Below are positions 28,267 through 37,406 of a DNA stretch of 64,000 bases, piece after piece. The notes under the pieces are model-generated. The model worked only from the letters and a program-made list of their open reading frames with translations, made no database searches and was not told the origin of the DNA. This DNA is from JAISFI01 sp031553775. GTDB taxonomy: Bacteria; Bacteroidota; Bacteroidia; Bacteroidales; Azobacteroidaceae. Every line of letters starts with the position of its first letter. Within the stretch, counting starts at the first letter, position 1. The stretch covers positions 84,228 to 148,227 of the forward strand of contig JAVBLA010000012.1 in NCBI GenBank assembly GCA_031553775.1. Reading direction: 5' to 3'. The translations under genes were made by a program, and so were the position numbers.

Positions 28267-30918
28267 ATGAAAAAAATAAACACAGGTCCTATTCGCAGCC
28301 TTACTGCCTGCATGTATTGTATTTGTTTTCTATTCAGTGCTTTATTTGCTGATATTGCTTTTGCTCAGGAAAAAATTCCGGCCTATTCTACTGCCGGTTT
28401 TTATTCTATCAAAGAGAGTCCCCGGAAAGTATATAATTTCAATCCCGGATGGAAATTTTGTAAAGGAAAAATAGCCGGTGCGGAAAGAAGTGATTTCAAC
28501 GATTCTTCATGGGAAAGCGTAAATCTTCCTCATGGACTAGAACTTCTGGGAGAAAATGCATCCGGCATGCGGAATTACCAGGGTGAGGCTTTTTACCGGA
28601 AAGTGTTTTCTGTAGCCGATCCGGGCTCCAAAAAAACGGTCGTTTATTTTGAAGGGGTCATGGGTAAGAGTGTGGTTTGGTTAAACGGAGAAAAAATAGG
28701 AGAACATTTCGGAGGATATTTGCCTTTTGCCATCGATCTGACTTCGTATCTCGTTAAAGGGAATAATGTATTAGTCGTTTTAGCCGATAATAGCAATGAC
28801 CCCTCCTATCCTCCGGGAAAGGAGCAGGATTATCTGGATTTTACTTACCTGGGGGGCATTTACAGAGATGTATATCTGATTGAAACAGGAAAAACCCACA
28901 TTACTTTACCGGAATTGAGTCAAACGGTAGCCGGTGGAGGTGTGTTTGTCGTTACAAAAGACGTTACCGGTGAGAATAAAGCTGAGTTGGAGATCCGTAC
29001 GGAAATAAAGAATGAAATGAACGGAGGAACGTTTAAGCTTCGTACAATCCTGGAAAATGCAGAAAATAAAGTGTTATATACTGCAGAAAAAAACATTTCG
29101 CTAAAATCCGGCGGAGAAACTCAGATCATTCAGAATCTCAAGGTAAATAACGTACACTTATGGCATCCGAACGATCCTTACCTTCATTATGTGCGGACAG
29201 AACTTTACCAGGGTAAGCAACTCCTGGATTCGTACCGGACACGGGTAGGTATCCGCCTGTTTGAGATGAGAGGGAAAGACGGATTTTTTGTTAATAAAAA
29301 ATATATCGGGAACAAATTGTCAGGCGTAAACCGCCACCAGGATTATGCTTACGTAGGCAATGCCCTGCCGAATTCCGGTCAGTGGAGAGATGCTCTTTTG
29401 CTACGGGAAGGCGGCTCCAATGTTGTCCGTGCAGCACATTATCCGTTAGACCCAGCATTTATGGATGCCTGTGATGAATACGGATTGCTGGTAACGGTAG
29501 CTAACCCCGGCTGGCAATTTTACAATGCGAAAAACCCCTTATTCCGCCAGAGAGTGCTGGAAGATTCGAAAAATATGGTACGGAGGGATCGTAACCGGGC
29601 TGCAGTAATCATCTGGGAAACCGCTTTGAATGAAACACTGGACGAACCGATCGAAATGTTATCCGAAATGCATCGTATTGTCCATGAAGAAATCCCTTTT
29701 CCCGGTGTATTCACCTGTGCCGATGTAGACCATGCCAAGTTAGCCGGACTGGATTTTTATTACCATGGAGCTTTCCATGAGAGCAAAAACTCTTTGACCC
29801 GGGAATATGGCGATGGGGGAGAAGTCGATAATTTTTATTCTCAGAATGCTACTCCGCGTGTGAAAAGGGAATGGGGTGAAAAAGCGCTCCTCAACCAGGC
29901 AATGACACGGGTCAGGGATCTTCCGGGAATTTACACTACTCCTCTCATCCGGATCGGTGCCACTTTGTGGTGTGGCATCGATCATCAGAGAGGATACCAC
30001 CCTGATCCGTTCTGGGGAGGTTTGTTGGATGTTTACCGTTATCCGAAATATTCTTATTATTTGTTCAAAAGCCAGTATGATGCCGATTTTAAAATCCAGG
30101 GCATCCAGACCGGCCCGATGGTTTATATCACGAATGAGTTGACTCAGGAATCGGAAAAAGACATTCTTATTTTTACGAACTGCGAGGAAGTCCGGTTGAC
30201 ATATATGGGAAAAGTGATCGGTACGCAAAAACCGGAAAATAAATACAACGGCATGCCCCATCCGCCGGTAATATTCAAAGATGTTTTTGACTTCGGACTT
30301 ATCCGGCGTGACTGGAGAAACCGTACCAATGCAATAGAAATGATAGCTGAAGGACTGATTGGGGGACAGGTGGTATGTAAAGAAGTCAAAAAATACCCGG
30401 AACGTACTTCCAAAGTAAAATTGGTGGCCGATGGAGTCCGGGTTCCCCTGATGGCAGATGGTTCTGATTTTATTCCTGTCCGCGCATTTATTGTCGATAA
30501 TAAAGGAGTTACAAAAGTATTGGCTTCCGAATATGTCCATTTTGAAGTAGGAGGTCCTGCGGAAATTATAGGAGATATCACAACCGATGCCAATCCGATG
30601 AAAACACAATTCGGGGTTGCAACTGCATTTATCCGTGCAGGAATAACACCCGGGAAGATTAAGGTCAAGGCTTTCTGCAACGGATTGGAACCGGATGAGA
30701 TAGAGATTGAGTCTGTTCCGGCCAATCTCCCATTGTTATATGATGATTCTTATATAGGAAATGTGGGTTCCAGTCAGGCCATTTCGACTAAGGATGCGGT
30801 TTCTTCCAAGTCGTCCGGCAATTGCAAAGAAATGGAAAAGCAGGTAACCAGGCTTCAACTGGAACTGACCAGCAAAGAACAGGAAGTGATGGAACTGAAA
30901 AGCCGTTTAGCGCAATAA
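28267..30918 (+). CDS. Glycoside hydrolase family 2 enzyme (beta-galactosidase/beta-glycosidase-like)
   Basis: The start was set at 28267 (M-K-K-I-N-T), giving a signal peptide ending near A-F-A-Q; upstream codons look non-coding. The 883-residue protein has the GH2 sugar-binding domain (about 60-215; F-N-D-S-S-W-E-S-V-N-L-P-H-G, F-E-G-V), the Ig-like middle domain and a TIM barrel (about 320-620). Candidate acid/base E456 is in A-L-N-E, and candidate nucleophile E513 is in T-R-E-Y-G-D. Both motifs deviate from the classical GH2 pattern, so the exact specificity is open. After a DUF4982/Ig-like region comes a C-terminal heptad-like helix (E-K-Q-V-T-R-L-Q-L-E-L, ending in L-K-S-R-L-A-Q). It is first in the + strand operon of the PUL. 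Confidence 0.85.
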   Translation: MKKINTGPIRSLTACMYCICFLFSALFADIAFAQEKIPAYSTAGFYSIKESPRKVYNFNPGWKFCKGKIAGAERSDFNDSSWESVNLPHGLELLGENASGMRNYQGEAFYRKVFSVADPGSKKTVVYFEGVMGKSVVWLNGEKIGEHFGGYLPFAIDLTSYLVKGNNVLVVLADNSNDPSYPPGKEQDYLDFTYLGGIYRDVYLIETGKTHITLPELSQTVAGGGVFVVTKDVTGENKAELEIRTEIKNEMNGGTFKLRTILENAENKVLYTAEKNISLKSGGETQIIQNLKVNNVHLWHPNDPYLHYVRTELYQGKQLLDSYRTRVGIRLFEMRGKDGFFVNKKYIGNKLSGVNRHQDYAYVGNALPNSGQWRDALLLREGGSNVVRAAHYPLDPAFMDACDEYGLLVTVANPGWQFYNAKNPLFRQRVLEDSKNMVRRDRNRAAVIIWETALNETLDEPIEMLSEMHRIVHEEIPFPGVFTCADVDHAKLAGLDFYYHGAFHESKNSLTREYGDGGEVDNFYSQNATPRVKREWGEKALLNQAMTRVRDLPGIYTTPLIRIGATLWCGIDHQRGYHPDPFWGGLLDVYRYPKYSYYLFKSQYDADFKIQGIQTGPMVYITNELTQESEKDILIFTNCEEVRLTYMGKVIGTQKPENKYNGMPHPPVIFKDVFDFGLIRRDWRNRTNAIEMIAEGLIGGQVVCKEVKKYPERTSKVKLVADGVRVPLMADGSDFIPVRAFIVDNKGVTKVLASEYVHFEVGGPAEIIGDITTDANPMKTQFGVATAFIRAGITPGKIKVKAFCNGLEPDEIEIESVPANLPLLYDDSYIGNVGSSQAISTKDAVSSKSSGNCKEMEKQVTRLQLELTSKEQEVMELKSRLAQ

Positions 30919-30944
30919 CACAGGAATTATCAATATATCCGTTC

Positions 30945-32744
30945 ATGAAGTATATCCGATTTTATATTCTTCTTTTTTTGTTATTGCCGGAGTTCCTGCA
31001 GGCAGCGAACCATACCCTTTCGATCATGGATTTTATCCGGTTGGAAGACAAGGATAATTTTCTTCCTGCAGTGAAAAGGGCATTGGATGCCTGTTCCGGA
31101 GAAAAAGCGAATACATTGGCTTTTCCACGGGGAACATACCATTTCAGGATCAGTCCGGAACTGAAGCAGGATGAAGGATTCTCCGTCCGGAACTTTCGGA
31201 ACCTGACTATTGAAGGCAATGGCTCTACTTTCATTTTCCATGGATATATGAGTATCGGGTCCATTGTTTCTTCCCGGAATATCCGCCTGCAGAATTTTTC
31301 TGTCGATTGGGAACGTCCTTTGATTTCCCAGGGAGAAATTCTGGCAACTGCTGATAATGGTATTGATATCCGGATCGACAAAGAGGCATATCCTTACCGG
31401 ATTGTCGATGAAAGAATTGTTTTCACCGGGGAAGGTTGGGAGAAGGGTGTATATTGGCATAATTTGTACGACAAAGAAAAGAAAGAGATTCTTTACCGTA
31501 CCCTGGATATGCCTTTAGGAGAAAAACTGTTTTCCGATTATCCGGTCAAAGAAGTCGAACCGGGAATCATCCGGATTAGCGCTCCTGTTCCATTCAAAGT
31601 CGAACCGGGAACAATCATTACTTTGTGGCATGGCCGCTACATTAAAAATGGAATTGCTATCCGGGAAAGTAGCCGGATCACACTCGATAATATTCATATT
31701 TACCATGCTCTCAGCAATGGCATTCTGGGAACCCGTTCTGAAGACATTACTTTAAACCGGGTGAATATGGAGGCAAATGAACAAAAAGGCCGGGTCTTCA
31801 GTTTAGTGGCTGATGCCTTCCATTTCAATACCTGCAAAGGACTGATTAAAGTCACCGGATGCTGCCATAGCGGGCAGGGTGATGATTTTATCAATATACA
31901 CGGTATGAATATCCGTATAACAGAGCGGATCGATGATCTCACTGTTGCTATTGCGTCTTCCGGAAAAGCATCCAGCCGGGAAACCCTCGGAGAAGGTGAT
32001 GAACTTTGGTTTATTAATAAGGAAACTTCTCAACGGGGAGAGATCCGGAAAATACAGAGTGTCACCCCCCGATATACAGAAGGACATTTAACCGGTTATA
32101 CCGTCCGTTTTACCCGGAGCCTTCCTGCAGAAATTCTACCGGGAGATTTTATGGAAAATAAAACCTGGTCGCCCGATGTTCAAATCTCCCATTGCCGGAT
32201 CCTGAAAAAACACAGGGCCCGGGGAATTTTGGTTTCCACACCAGGCAGGGTTGTGATCGAGGATAATTATTTCAGAACGGCCGGAACAGCAGTATTGATA
32301 GAAGGAGATACCAATTACTGGTTTGAGTCCGGTGCCTGTACAGATGTTTCCATCCGTCACAACGTTTTCGAAGATTGTTTTACTTCCGGGTGGGGGGAAG
32401 GAGTGATCACTGTCACTCCTTCTTATCAGCCCTCCGGTCCGGAATCAAAAGCCTATCACCGGAATATCAGCATTTGCGACAATGTGTTCAGGCATTTCGA
32501 CTGGTCTATTGTGTATGCGCGCTCTGTGGAAAATCTGGTGTTTTCCAGAAACCAAATCGAAAAAACAGATTCTTATCCTCCATTTCACCGGAAAGTGGGT
32601 TTTTATTTAGACGGTTGCCGGAAGGTAGTTTTTCGGGACAACCGTTATGATAACCGTTTTTCCGGGAAAAATGTACTTATCCGCCGGATGAAATCTAAAG
32701 ATATTCTGATCAGGGATCCTGAATTGACCCTTTCTACAGAATAG
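30945..32744 (+). CDS. GH110-like right-handed beta-helix glycosidase (alpha-1,3-galactosidase-like), copy A
   Basis: The start was set at 30945 (M-K-Y-I-R-F), which gives a signal peptide ending near L-Q-A-A; the frame is open upstream inside the GH2 gene. The 599-residue protein has F-P-R-G-T-Y-H-F near the N-terminus, then beta-helix coils (L-T-I-E-G-N-G-S-T-F, I-R-L-Q-N-F-S-V-D-W). The acidic block G-D-D-F-I-N-I-H-G (D313, D314) matches the conserved D-D-x-x-N-x-H-G of the GH110 alpha-galactosidases described from Bacteroides. Those enzymes remove terminal alpha-1,3-galactose, for example from blood group B structures. Copy B follows 51 bases downstream. Family assignment rests on remembered motifs. 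Confidence 0.75.
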   Translation: MKYIRFYILLFLLLPEFLQAANHTLSIMDFIRLEDKDNFLPAVKRALDACSGEKANTLAFPRGTYHFRISPELKQDEGFSVRNFRNLTIEGNGSTFIFHGYMSIGSIVSSRNIRLQNFSVDWERPLISQGEILATADNGIDIRIDKEAYPYRIVDERIVFTGEGWEKGVYWHNLYDKEKKEILYRTLDMPLGEKLFSDYPVKEVEPGIIRISAPVPFKVEPGTIITLWHGRYIKNGIAIRESSRITLDNIHIYHALSNGILGTRSEDITLNRVNMEANEQKGRVFSLVADAFHFNTCKGLIKVTGCCHSGQGDDFINIHGMNIRITERIDDLTVAIASSGKASSRETLGEGDELWFINKETSQRGEIRKIQSVTPRYTEGHLTGYTVRFTRSLPAEILPGDFMENKTWSPDVQISHCRILKKHRARGILVSTPGRVVIEDNYFRTAGTAVLIEGDTNYWFESGACTDVSIRHNVFEDCFTSGWGEGVITVTPSYQPSGPESKAYHRNISICDNVFRHFDWSIVYARSVENLVFSRNQIEKTDSYPPFHRKVGFYLDGCRKVVFRDNRYDNRFSGKNVLIRRMKSKDILIRDPELTLSTE

Positions 32745-32795
32745 CTGAAAGACTTTGAAAAAATCCCGGTATAAATTATTAAAAATATCACGACA

Positions 32796-34505
32796 ATGCT
32801 AAAGACAATTCGTATTATTTTGTTTGTAAATATTCTGTTTGCAGGATGTCTGAGTCTGCAAGCCGGTACAATTAATGCCAAAGATTATATCCGGGGAGAA
32901 GATGCGACTCCCGGTATATATGAAGCAATTAAACAGTGTAAATTGTCCGGTGCCCGGCGTTTGGTCTTTCCTCCGGGAAAATATGAATTCCGGCCTGATT
33001 ATGCCACGGAAAAATATATATTTATCAGCAACAACGACGGAAGTCTGAAACGTTTTGCTTTCGATTTGTCGGGAATGAATGATTTTGAAATCGACGGACA
33101 GGGATCACAATTTGTTTTCCATGGTTTTATCTCTCCCTTTTTGATGGAAAATACCCGGAATATCAAACTCCGGAACTTCTCCATCGATTATACACGGACT
33201 TTTCATTCCGAGGGGAAAATTATGGAAGTGTACAACGACAGCATCGATGTGCATTTTACATCTTCTTATCCTTACCGGGTCGAACACCAGGTATTGACAT
33301 TTACCGATGATGAAAAACGCTTGTACCCCTGGATGAGCCTGCTTGAATTTGATCCCGTAAAAAGGGAAACTGCTTATAAAGCCGTTGACTATTGGTGTGG
33401 TCCGAATGCTCCGGTTAAAGAGTTGGAACCCGGAGTTGTACGTGTATATGTCCCCGGAATCCGGGCAACAAAGGGTAATGTGATGGTTTTTGGTGCATCT
33501 CATCGCCTGGTTCCTGCATTTTGTGTTCTTTCGAGTGAAAACCTTGAATTTTCCCATATCGATATGTATCATTGTGGCGGAATGGGTATTATTGCCCAAA
33601 TGAGTAAAAATATTTCCATAAATCATGTCAATACTACTCCGGCACCCGGTTCCGGCAGGGTGGTAAGTCTGACGGCCGATGCCACTCATTTTTCCAATTG
33701 CTCCGGATATATCCGCATTACCGATTGTCTTTTTGAGAACCAGAAAGACGATGCCACTAATATCCATGGATTATATGCTCGCATCGACAGGATTTTGTCA
33801 CCGAACGAAATTATCGTGCAAATGGTGCATCCGCAGCAGGCCGGAATCGATTTTATCCTTCCCCAAAAAAGCATGGAATTTGTCGATGCCGCCAGTCTTG
33901 TTACTTATGCTGAAAATGAAGTGGCATCTACGGAAAAGATCAACAAAGAATTTACTAAAGTAACTTTTCGTCGTCCTTTACCGGCAGAAATCAAGCTGAA
34001 AGATGGAATTGCTTCGGCAGACGCTTATCCCGAAGTATTGATTAAAAATTGTCGCATACGAGGCAATCGTGCCCGGGGGATCCTACTCGGCTCGAGAGCG
34101 AAAACGGTGATAGAAGACAATTACTTTCATACTCCCGGAGCCGCAATTCTGTTGGAAGGAGATTGCCGCTTCTGGTTTGAACAGGCAGGGGTCAGAAACC
34201 TGATTGTTCGCAGGAACACCTTTGACAATTGTTATTTCGGAACCTGGGGAAATGCCGTGATACAGGTTGCCAGCGGAATGGATGAAGACAAAAAGCCACT
34301 TTCCCGGTATAACCGGAATATCCTGATAGAAAATAACCGGTTTAAGACTTTTTGTCCTGAAATATTGAATGTATATGCAGTGGATAAGCTTACTTTCAAA
34401 AACAATACCATTGAAAAAACGAGCGATTATCCCTATCCTGTCAATCCGGCAGAACCGTTTGTAGTTGCACATTCTTCTAATGTAAACATAGAACCGCTCG
34501 ATTAG
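32796..34505 (+). CDS. GH110-like right-handed beta-helix glycosidase, copy B
   Basis: This 569-residue protein has a signal peptide of about 25 residues; it has L-F-A-G-C, a possible lipobox, so lipid anchoring is an alternative. It shares its design with copy A: F-P-P-G-K-Y-E-F, F-E-I-D-G-Q-G-S-Q-F-V-F-H-G, I-K-L-R-N-F-S-I-D-Y, then the acidic motif K-D-D-A-T-N-I-H-G (D318, D319). A R-A-R-G-I-L-L and D-N-Y-F-H-T-P-G-A-A-I-L-L-E-G-D block follows that copy A also has. The T-D-A-T-H-F / D-D-A-T-N-I-H-G pattern is closer to described GH110 enzymes than copy A is. It probably acts in the periplasm or at the surface on alpha-galactosyl ends. Confidence 0.8.
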   Translation: MLKTIRIILFVNILFAGCLSLQAGTINAKDYIRGEDATPGIYEAIKQCKLSGARRLVFPPGKYEFRPDYATEKYIFISNNDGSLKRFAFDLSGMNDFEIDGQGSQFVFHGFISPFLMENTRNIKLRNFSIDYTRTFHSEGKIMEVYNDSIDVHFTSSYPYRVEHQVLTFTDDEKRLYPWMSLLEFDPVKRETAYKAVDYWCGPNAPVKELEPGVVRVYVPGIRATKGNVMVFGASHRLVPAFCVLSSENLEFSHIDMYHCGGMGIIAQMSKNISINHVNTTPAPGSGRVVSLTADATHFSNCSGYIRITDCLFENQKDDATNIHGLYARIDRILSPNEIIVQMVHPQQAGIDFILPQKSMEFVDAASLVTYAENEVASTEKINKEFTKVTFRRPLPAEIKLKDGIASADAYPEVLIKNCRIRGNRARGILLGSRAKTVIEDNYFHTPGAAILLEGDCRFWFEQAGVRNLIVRRNTFDNCYFGTWGNAVIQVASGMDEDKKPLSRYNRNILIENNRFKTFCPEILNVYAVDKLTFKNNTIEKTSDYPYPVNPAEPFVVAHSSNVNIEPLD

Positions 34506-34538
34506 TATATGATTAATGAATCTGTAAAGAATATATTT

Positions 34539-37181
34539 ATGAAAACACATTTTCTTTTATTTGTTTTGTTATTTGTTTTCTGTTTTCATGGAAACGCACA
34601 GGATATCACTTCCAACCTGGAAGTATGGTATAAATTCGATTACAAGAATGGTGATATCTCTTTGAAAGATCACTCCGGAAACGGACGGGATCTTGTGCCT
34701 TCAAAATGGGGGCAAACACAGGATTGGTCCAGCCTGCAATGGGGAACGGAAACTTTGAGTCAGGAACAACAGGGTTATATTTATTTTCCGGACGGAAGGG
34801 ACGACAATGTGGTATTGTCTAATGCAGCCGATAATCACTGGACGGGTATTACCGGAACATCTGCCCGTACCTTGTGTGCCTGGATTCGCATCGATGCCGG
34901 CAGCAATGATAATGCCGGCCGGTACATGCTATGGTATGGTGATGAATCGAAGCCGGGCGGATGTTATAAAATTGCGTTGAAAGGACATAGTGTAGAACTG
35001 GAAAGCGGAGAAAACACTGCTGCCAATCAATGGTGTAATCGCAATGTAGGTTGGTTGAATGATGCTTCCCATCCGCAAGCAACCTGGCACCATTTTGCAT
35101 TGGTTTACGATGGGCAGGGAAACCGCAGCACAGGATTTAAATTGTATATGAACGGAAACCCGGTAGATTTTAATCCTGTGAATCCTTCTGCCGATTTATC
35201 TATCAATACGGTTGCGCAGTACGGACCGGAAATAGGCCGGTATATGGTAAAAATGGCTCTGGCAGATTTCCGTTATTATTCCAGGGCGCTGACGCTTGCC
35301 GAAATCAATAAGATTCGTGAAGGAGAATTACCGTTTGCTTATACAATTGCTAACCTGGGAAAAATAATTCAAACAGCAATCAACAATCATGAAACACAGG
35401 TAGTGATTCCTCCGGGAGTTTACCGGGGTAAAGCACCTTTTTTGAATTTCAACGGGGCCTCTAACCTGAAAATTATCGCCGATGGAGTTACAATGCTTTG
35501 CGAAACGAAAGTACGTGCTTTACAATTCGAGAGTTGCAGTAATATCACCCTACAGGGATTGACTATCGATTATAACCCTCTTACATTTACTCAGGGAGAT
35601 ATTATTGCCGTGGGCAGTAATTATGTGGATGTGAAAATACATGCAGGATATCCTGTGGAGGCTTACAGCCGGATCGATGTGATAGACCCGGATACCCGTT
35701 ACCGGAAAAGAGGAAGTAAATTTGTCTGGAATGCAACGGCACAGATCATGGATGAAGGTGTAGTCAGGGTATTTCAGCCTGATTTACCTTCGGTAGCCCG
35801 GGTAGGCGACCTGGCATCGATGAGTACCGGACCCGAAGGGCAGTATGGAGCGCCGCATGCTTTTGTCCTGTCCAATTGCCAGGGAGGGATGGTATTAGAC
35901 CGGGTGACCATTCATTCCGCCCCGGGTTTCGGAATTTTTGAATCGGGAGGAAAGGGCGGCAGCCAATTGACAGGCTGCCGGATCGTTCCGGGCCCTACTC
36001 CGGAAGGTGCAACCGAATCCCGCCTGCTGACTACTTCCTGGGATGCGATCCAGCATACCTTACTACATACCGGACCGCTAATGGAAAATTGCCGGGTGGA
36101 AGATGCCGGTGATGACTCCTGGAGTGTAACCTGGGACGGGTCGTATACCATTGATTCTGCAACCGGCGACCGGATTACTGTAGCAGGTGACATGGGGACC
36201 GCGCTTCAGGCCGGTGATACACTCCGCACCTCCCTGCATTCGGAATATGCGGTAATCGACCGCAAGTCGGGTATCATCCTTATCCTGGATAAGAATTGCC
36301 CTTGGGCTGTCGGAACAAAAGTCTATTCTCCCAACAGGCGTTGTGAAAATTTTGTGTTACGGAATAATTATTTCAGAAGTTCCGGCAGGGTATTGGTCAA
36401 GGCAGGAAAAGGACTGATTGAGAATAATGTGATGGACAATGGACATAGCGGCGTGACCGTCAACTCGGAAGACGCACTGACGGCTATCGATCAACTGACC
36501 ATCCGGAACAATAAGATTATCGGAACCGGGCATTTTATGCCGGCATCCTGGAGTAATCAGGCCGGAGCCATTTCTATTGTCAACGGTTCGGGAAGTACCA
36601 TATCGCCAGTAGGCTCTTTTGAAAAGATCGTTATAGAAAACAATGAATTTTCGGATGTTTCAGGAGTCAATATTGTGGTCACTTCCACAAAAGATCTCAG
36701 AATCAAAGGAAATCGTTTTTATAAAACCGGCATCACCACTCCCAATAATACAGGAAGTGAGTGCGGTATAGAACAAAATACAGTAGTATACCTGAAAAAT
36801 TGTGATGTTGTTTTTTTAGACAGCAATGCCGTAATAAATAGAAATTTGCAGGCTCTTGTAAAACAGTATGGTATTACAAATCTGACACAATTAAGAGGAG
36901 GTGTATTTGATTCTACCGATTCGGGGATCAAAGAGGTCAATTCGCCGGAAGAAGCATTCAAGCTGTATTATAACGATCGTTCAATCGTTTTTGAAGTACC
37001 AGGATATCAGAACAGAATTACTTTACATATTTATGATTCCATGGGGAGACTGGAACAAAGCATCTGGCCTGAAAATTGCTCCGGAAAAACACTAGTTCCA
37101 TATCAACCTCTTTTTTCAGGAATAAAGATTGTACGGATTCAAAGCGAAAACAGAAATTTTTATGGAAAAATTGTGATATGA
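34539..37181 (+). CDS. LamG plus beta-helix protein, divergent GH110-like layout, sorting-type C-terminus
   Basis: ATG 34539 was chosen for its clean signal peptide (M-K-T-H-F, cleavage near G-N-A-Q); an in-frame ATG at 34509 is possible. The 880-residue protein has a concanavalin/LamG-like domain (about 25-260; L-E-V-W-Y-K-F-D, A-R-T-L-C-A-W-I-R, W-H-H-F-A-L-V-Y-D-G). A right-handed beta-helix follows (about 275-750). The helix repeats the order of blocks in the two GH110-like proteins (I-P-P-G-V-Y, I-T-L-Q-G-L-T-I-D-Y), but the acidic block reads A-G-D-D-S-W-S-V-T-W-D-G instead of D-D-x-x-N-x-H-G. A short C-terminal domain (about 790-880) looks like a degenerate T9SS sorting domain. It may be a distant relative with a different substrate. 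Confidence 0.75.
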   Translation: MKTHFLLFVLLFVFCFHGNAQDITSNLEVWYKFDYKNGDISLKDHSGNGRDLVPSKWGQTQDWSSLQWGTETLSQEQQGYIYFPDGRDDNVVLSNAADNHWTGITGTSARTLCAWIRIDAGSNDNAGRYMLWYGDESKPGGCYKIALKGHSVELESGENTAANQWCNRNVGWLNDASHPQATWHHFALVYDGQGNRSTGFKLYMNGNPVDFNPVNPSADLSINTVAQYGPEIGRYMVKMALADFRYYSRALTLAEINKIREGELPFAYTIANLGKIIQTAINNHETQVVIPPGVYRGKAPFLNFNGASNLKIIADGVTMLCETKVRALQFESCSNITLQGLTIDYNPLTFTQGDIIAVGSNYVDVKIHAGYPVEAYSRIDVIDPDTRYRKRGSKFVWNATAQIMDEGVVRVFQPDLPSVARVGDLASMSTGPEGQYGAPHAFVLSNCQGGMVLDRVTIHSAPGFGIFESGGKGGSQLTGCRIVPGPTPEGATESRLLTTSWDAIQHTLLHTGPLMENCRVEDAGDDSWSVTWDGSYTIDSATGDRITVAGDMGTALQAGDTLRTSLHSEYAVIDRKSGIILILDKNCPWAVGTKVYSPNRRCENFVLRNNYFRSSGRVLVKAGKGLIENNVMDNGHSGVTVNSEDALTAIDQLTIRNNKIIGTGHFMPASWSNQAGAISIVNGSGSTISPVGSFEKIVIENNEFSDVSGVNIVVTSTKDLRIKGNRFYKTGITTPNNTGSECGIEQNTVVYLKNCDVVFLDSNAVINRNLQALVKQYGITNLTQLRGGVFDSTDSGIKEVNSPEEAFKLYYNDRSIVFEVPGYQNRITLHIYDSMGRLEQSIWPENCSGKTLVPYQPLFSGIKIVRIQSENRNFYGKIVI

Positions 37182-37214
37182 GCAGCATTGGTTGATTCAT
37201 TTGCATCGTTTGAT

Positions 37215-37259
37215 AAAATGGCCGCAGAACAGGAAGTGTATTCCTGTTGCGGTCATTTT
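37215..37259 (+). terminator. Terminator of the glycosidase operon
   Basis: A long hairpin has AAAATGGCCGCAGAACAGGA on the left (from 37215) and its near-complement up to 37259. It has one G-U pair, a 2-base bulge and a GTGTA loop, and is followed by TTCTTAATG. Confidence 0.75.
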
Positions 37260-37406
37260 GTTCTTAATGAACTTTTTAAGTTATGGAAATATTTGTGTGT
37301 TGAATGAATTATTTTGAAAAATAAAATTACAAAAAAGTTTGTTTTAGTTTAGTAACTTTCACTTTTGGTTTGTATTATTAAAAACACTAAATTTTAATAA
37401 TATACC

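Noticed and set aside
29740..30725. Long - strand frames opposite the GH2 gene
   Set aside because: Shadow frames of a well-supported GH2 gene; no start context or family resemblance.
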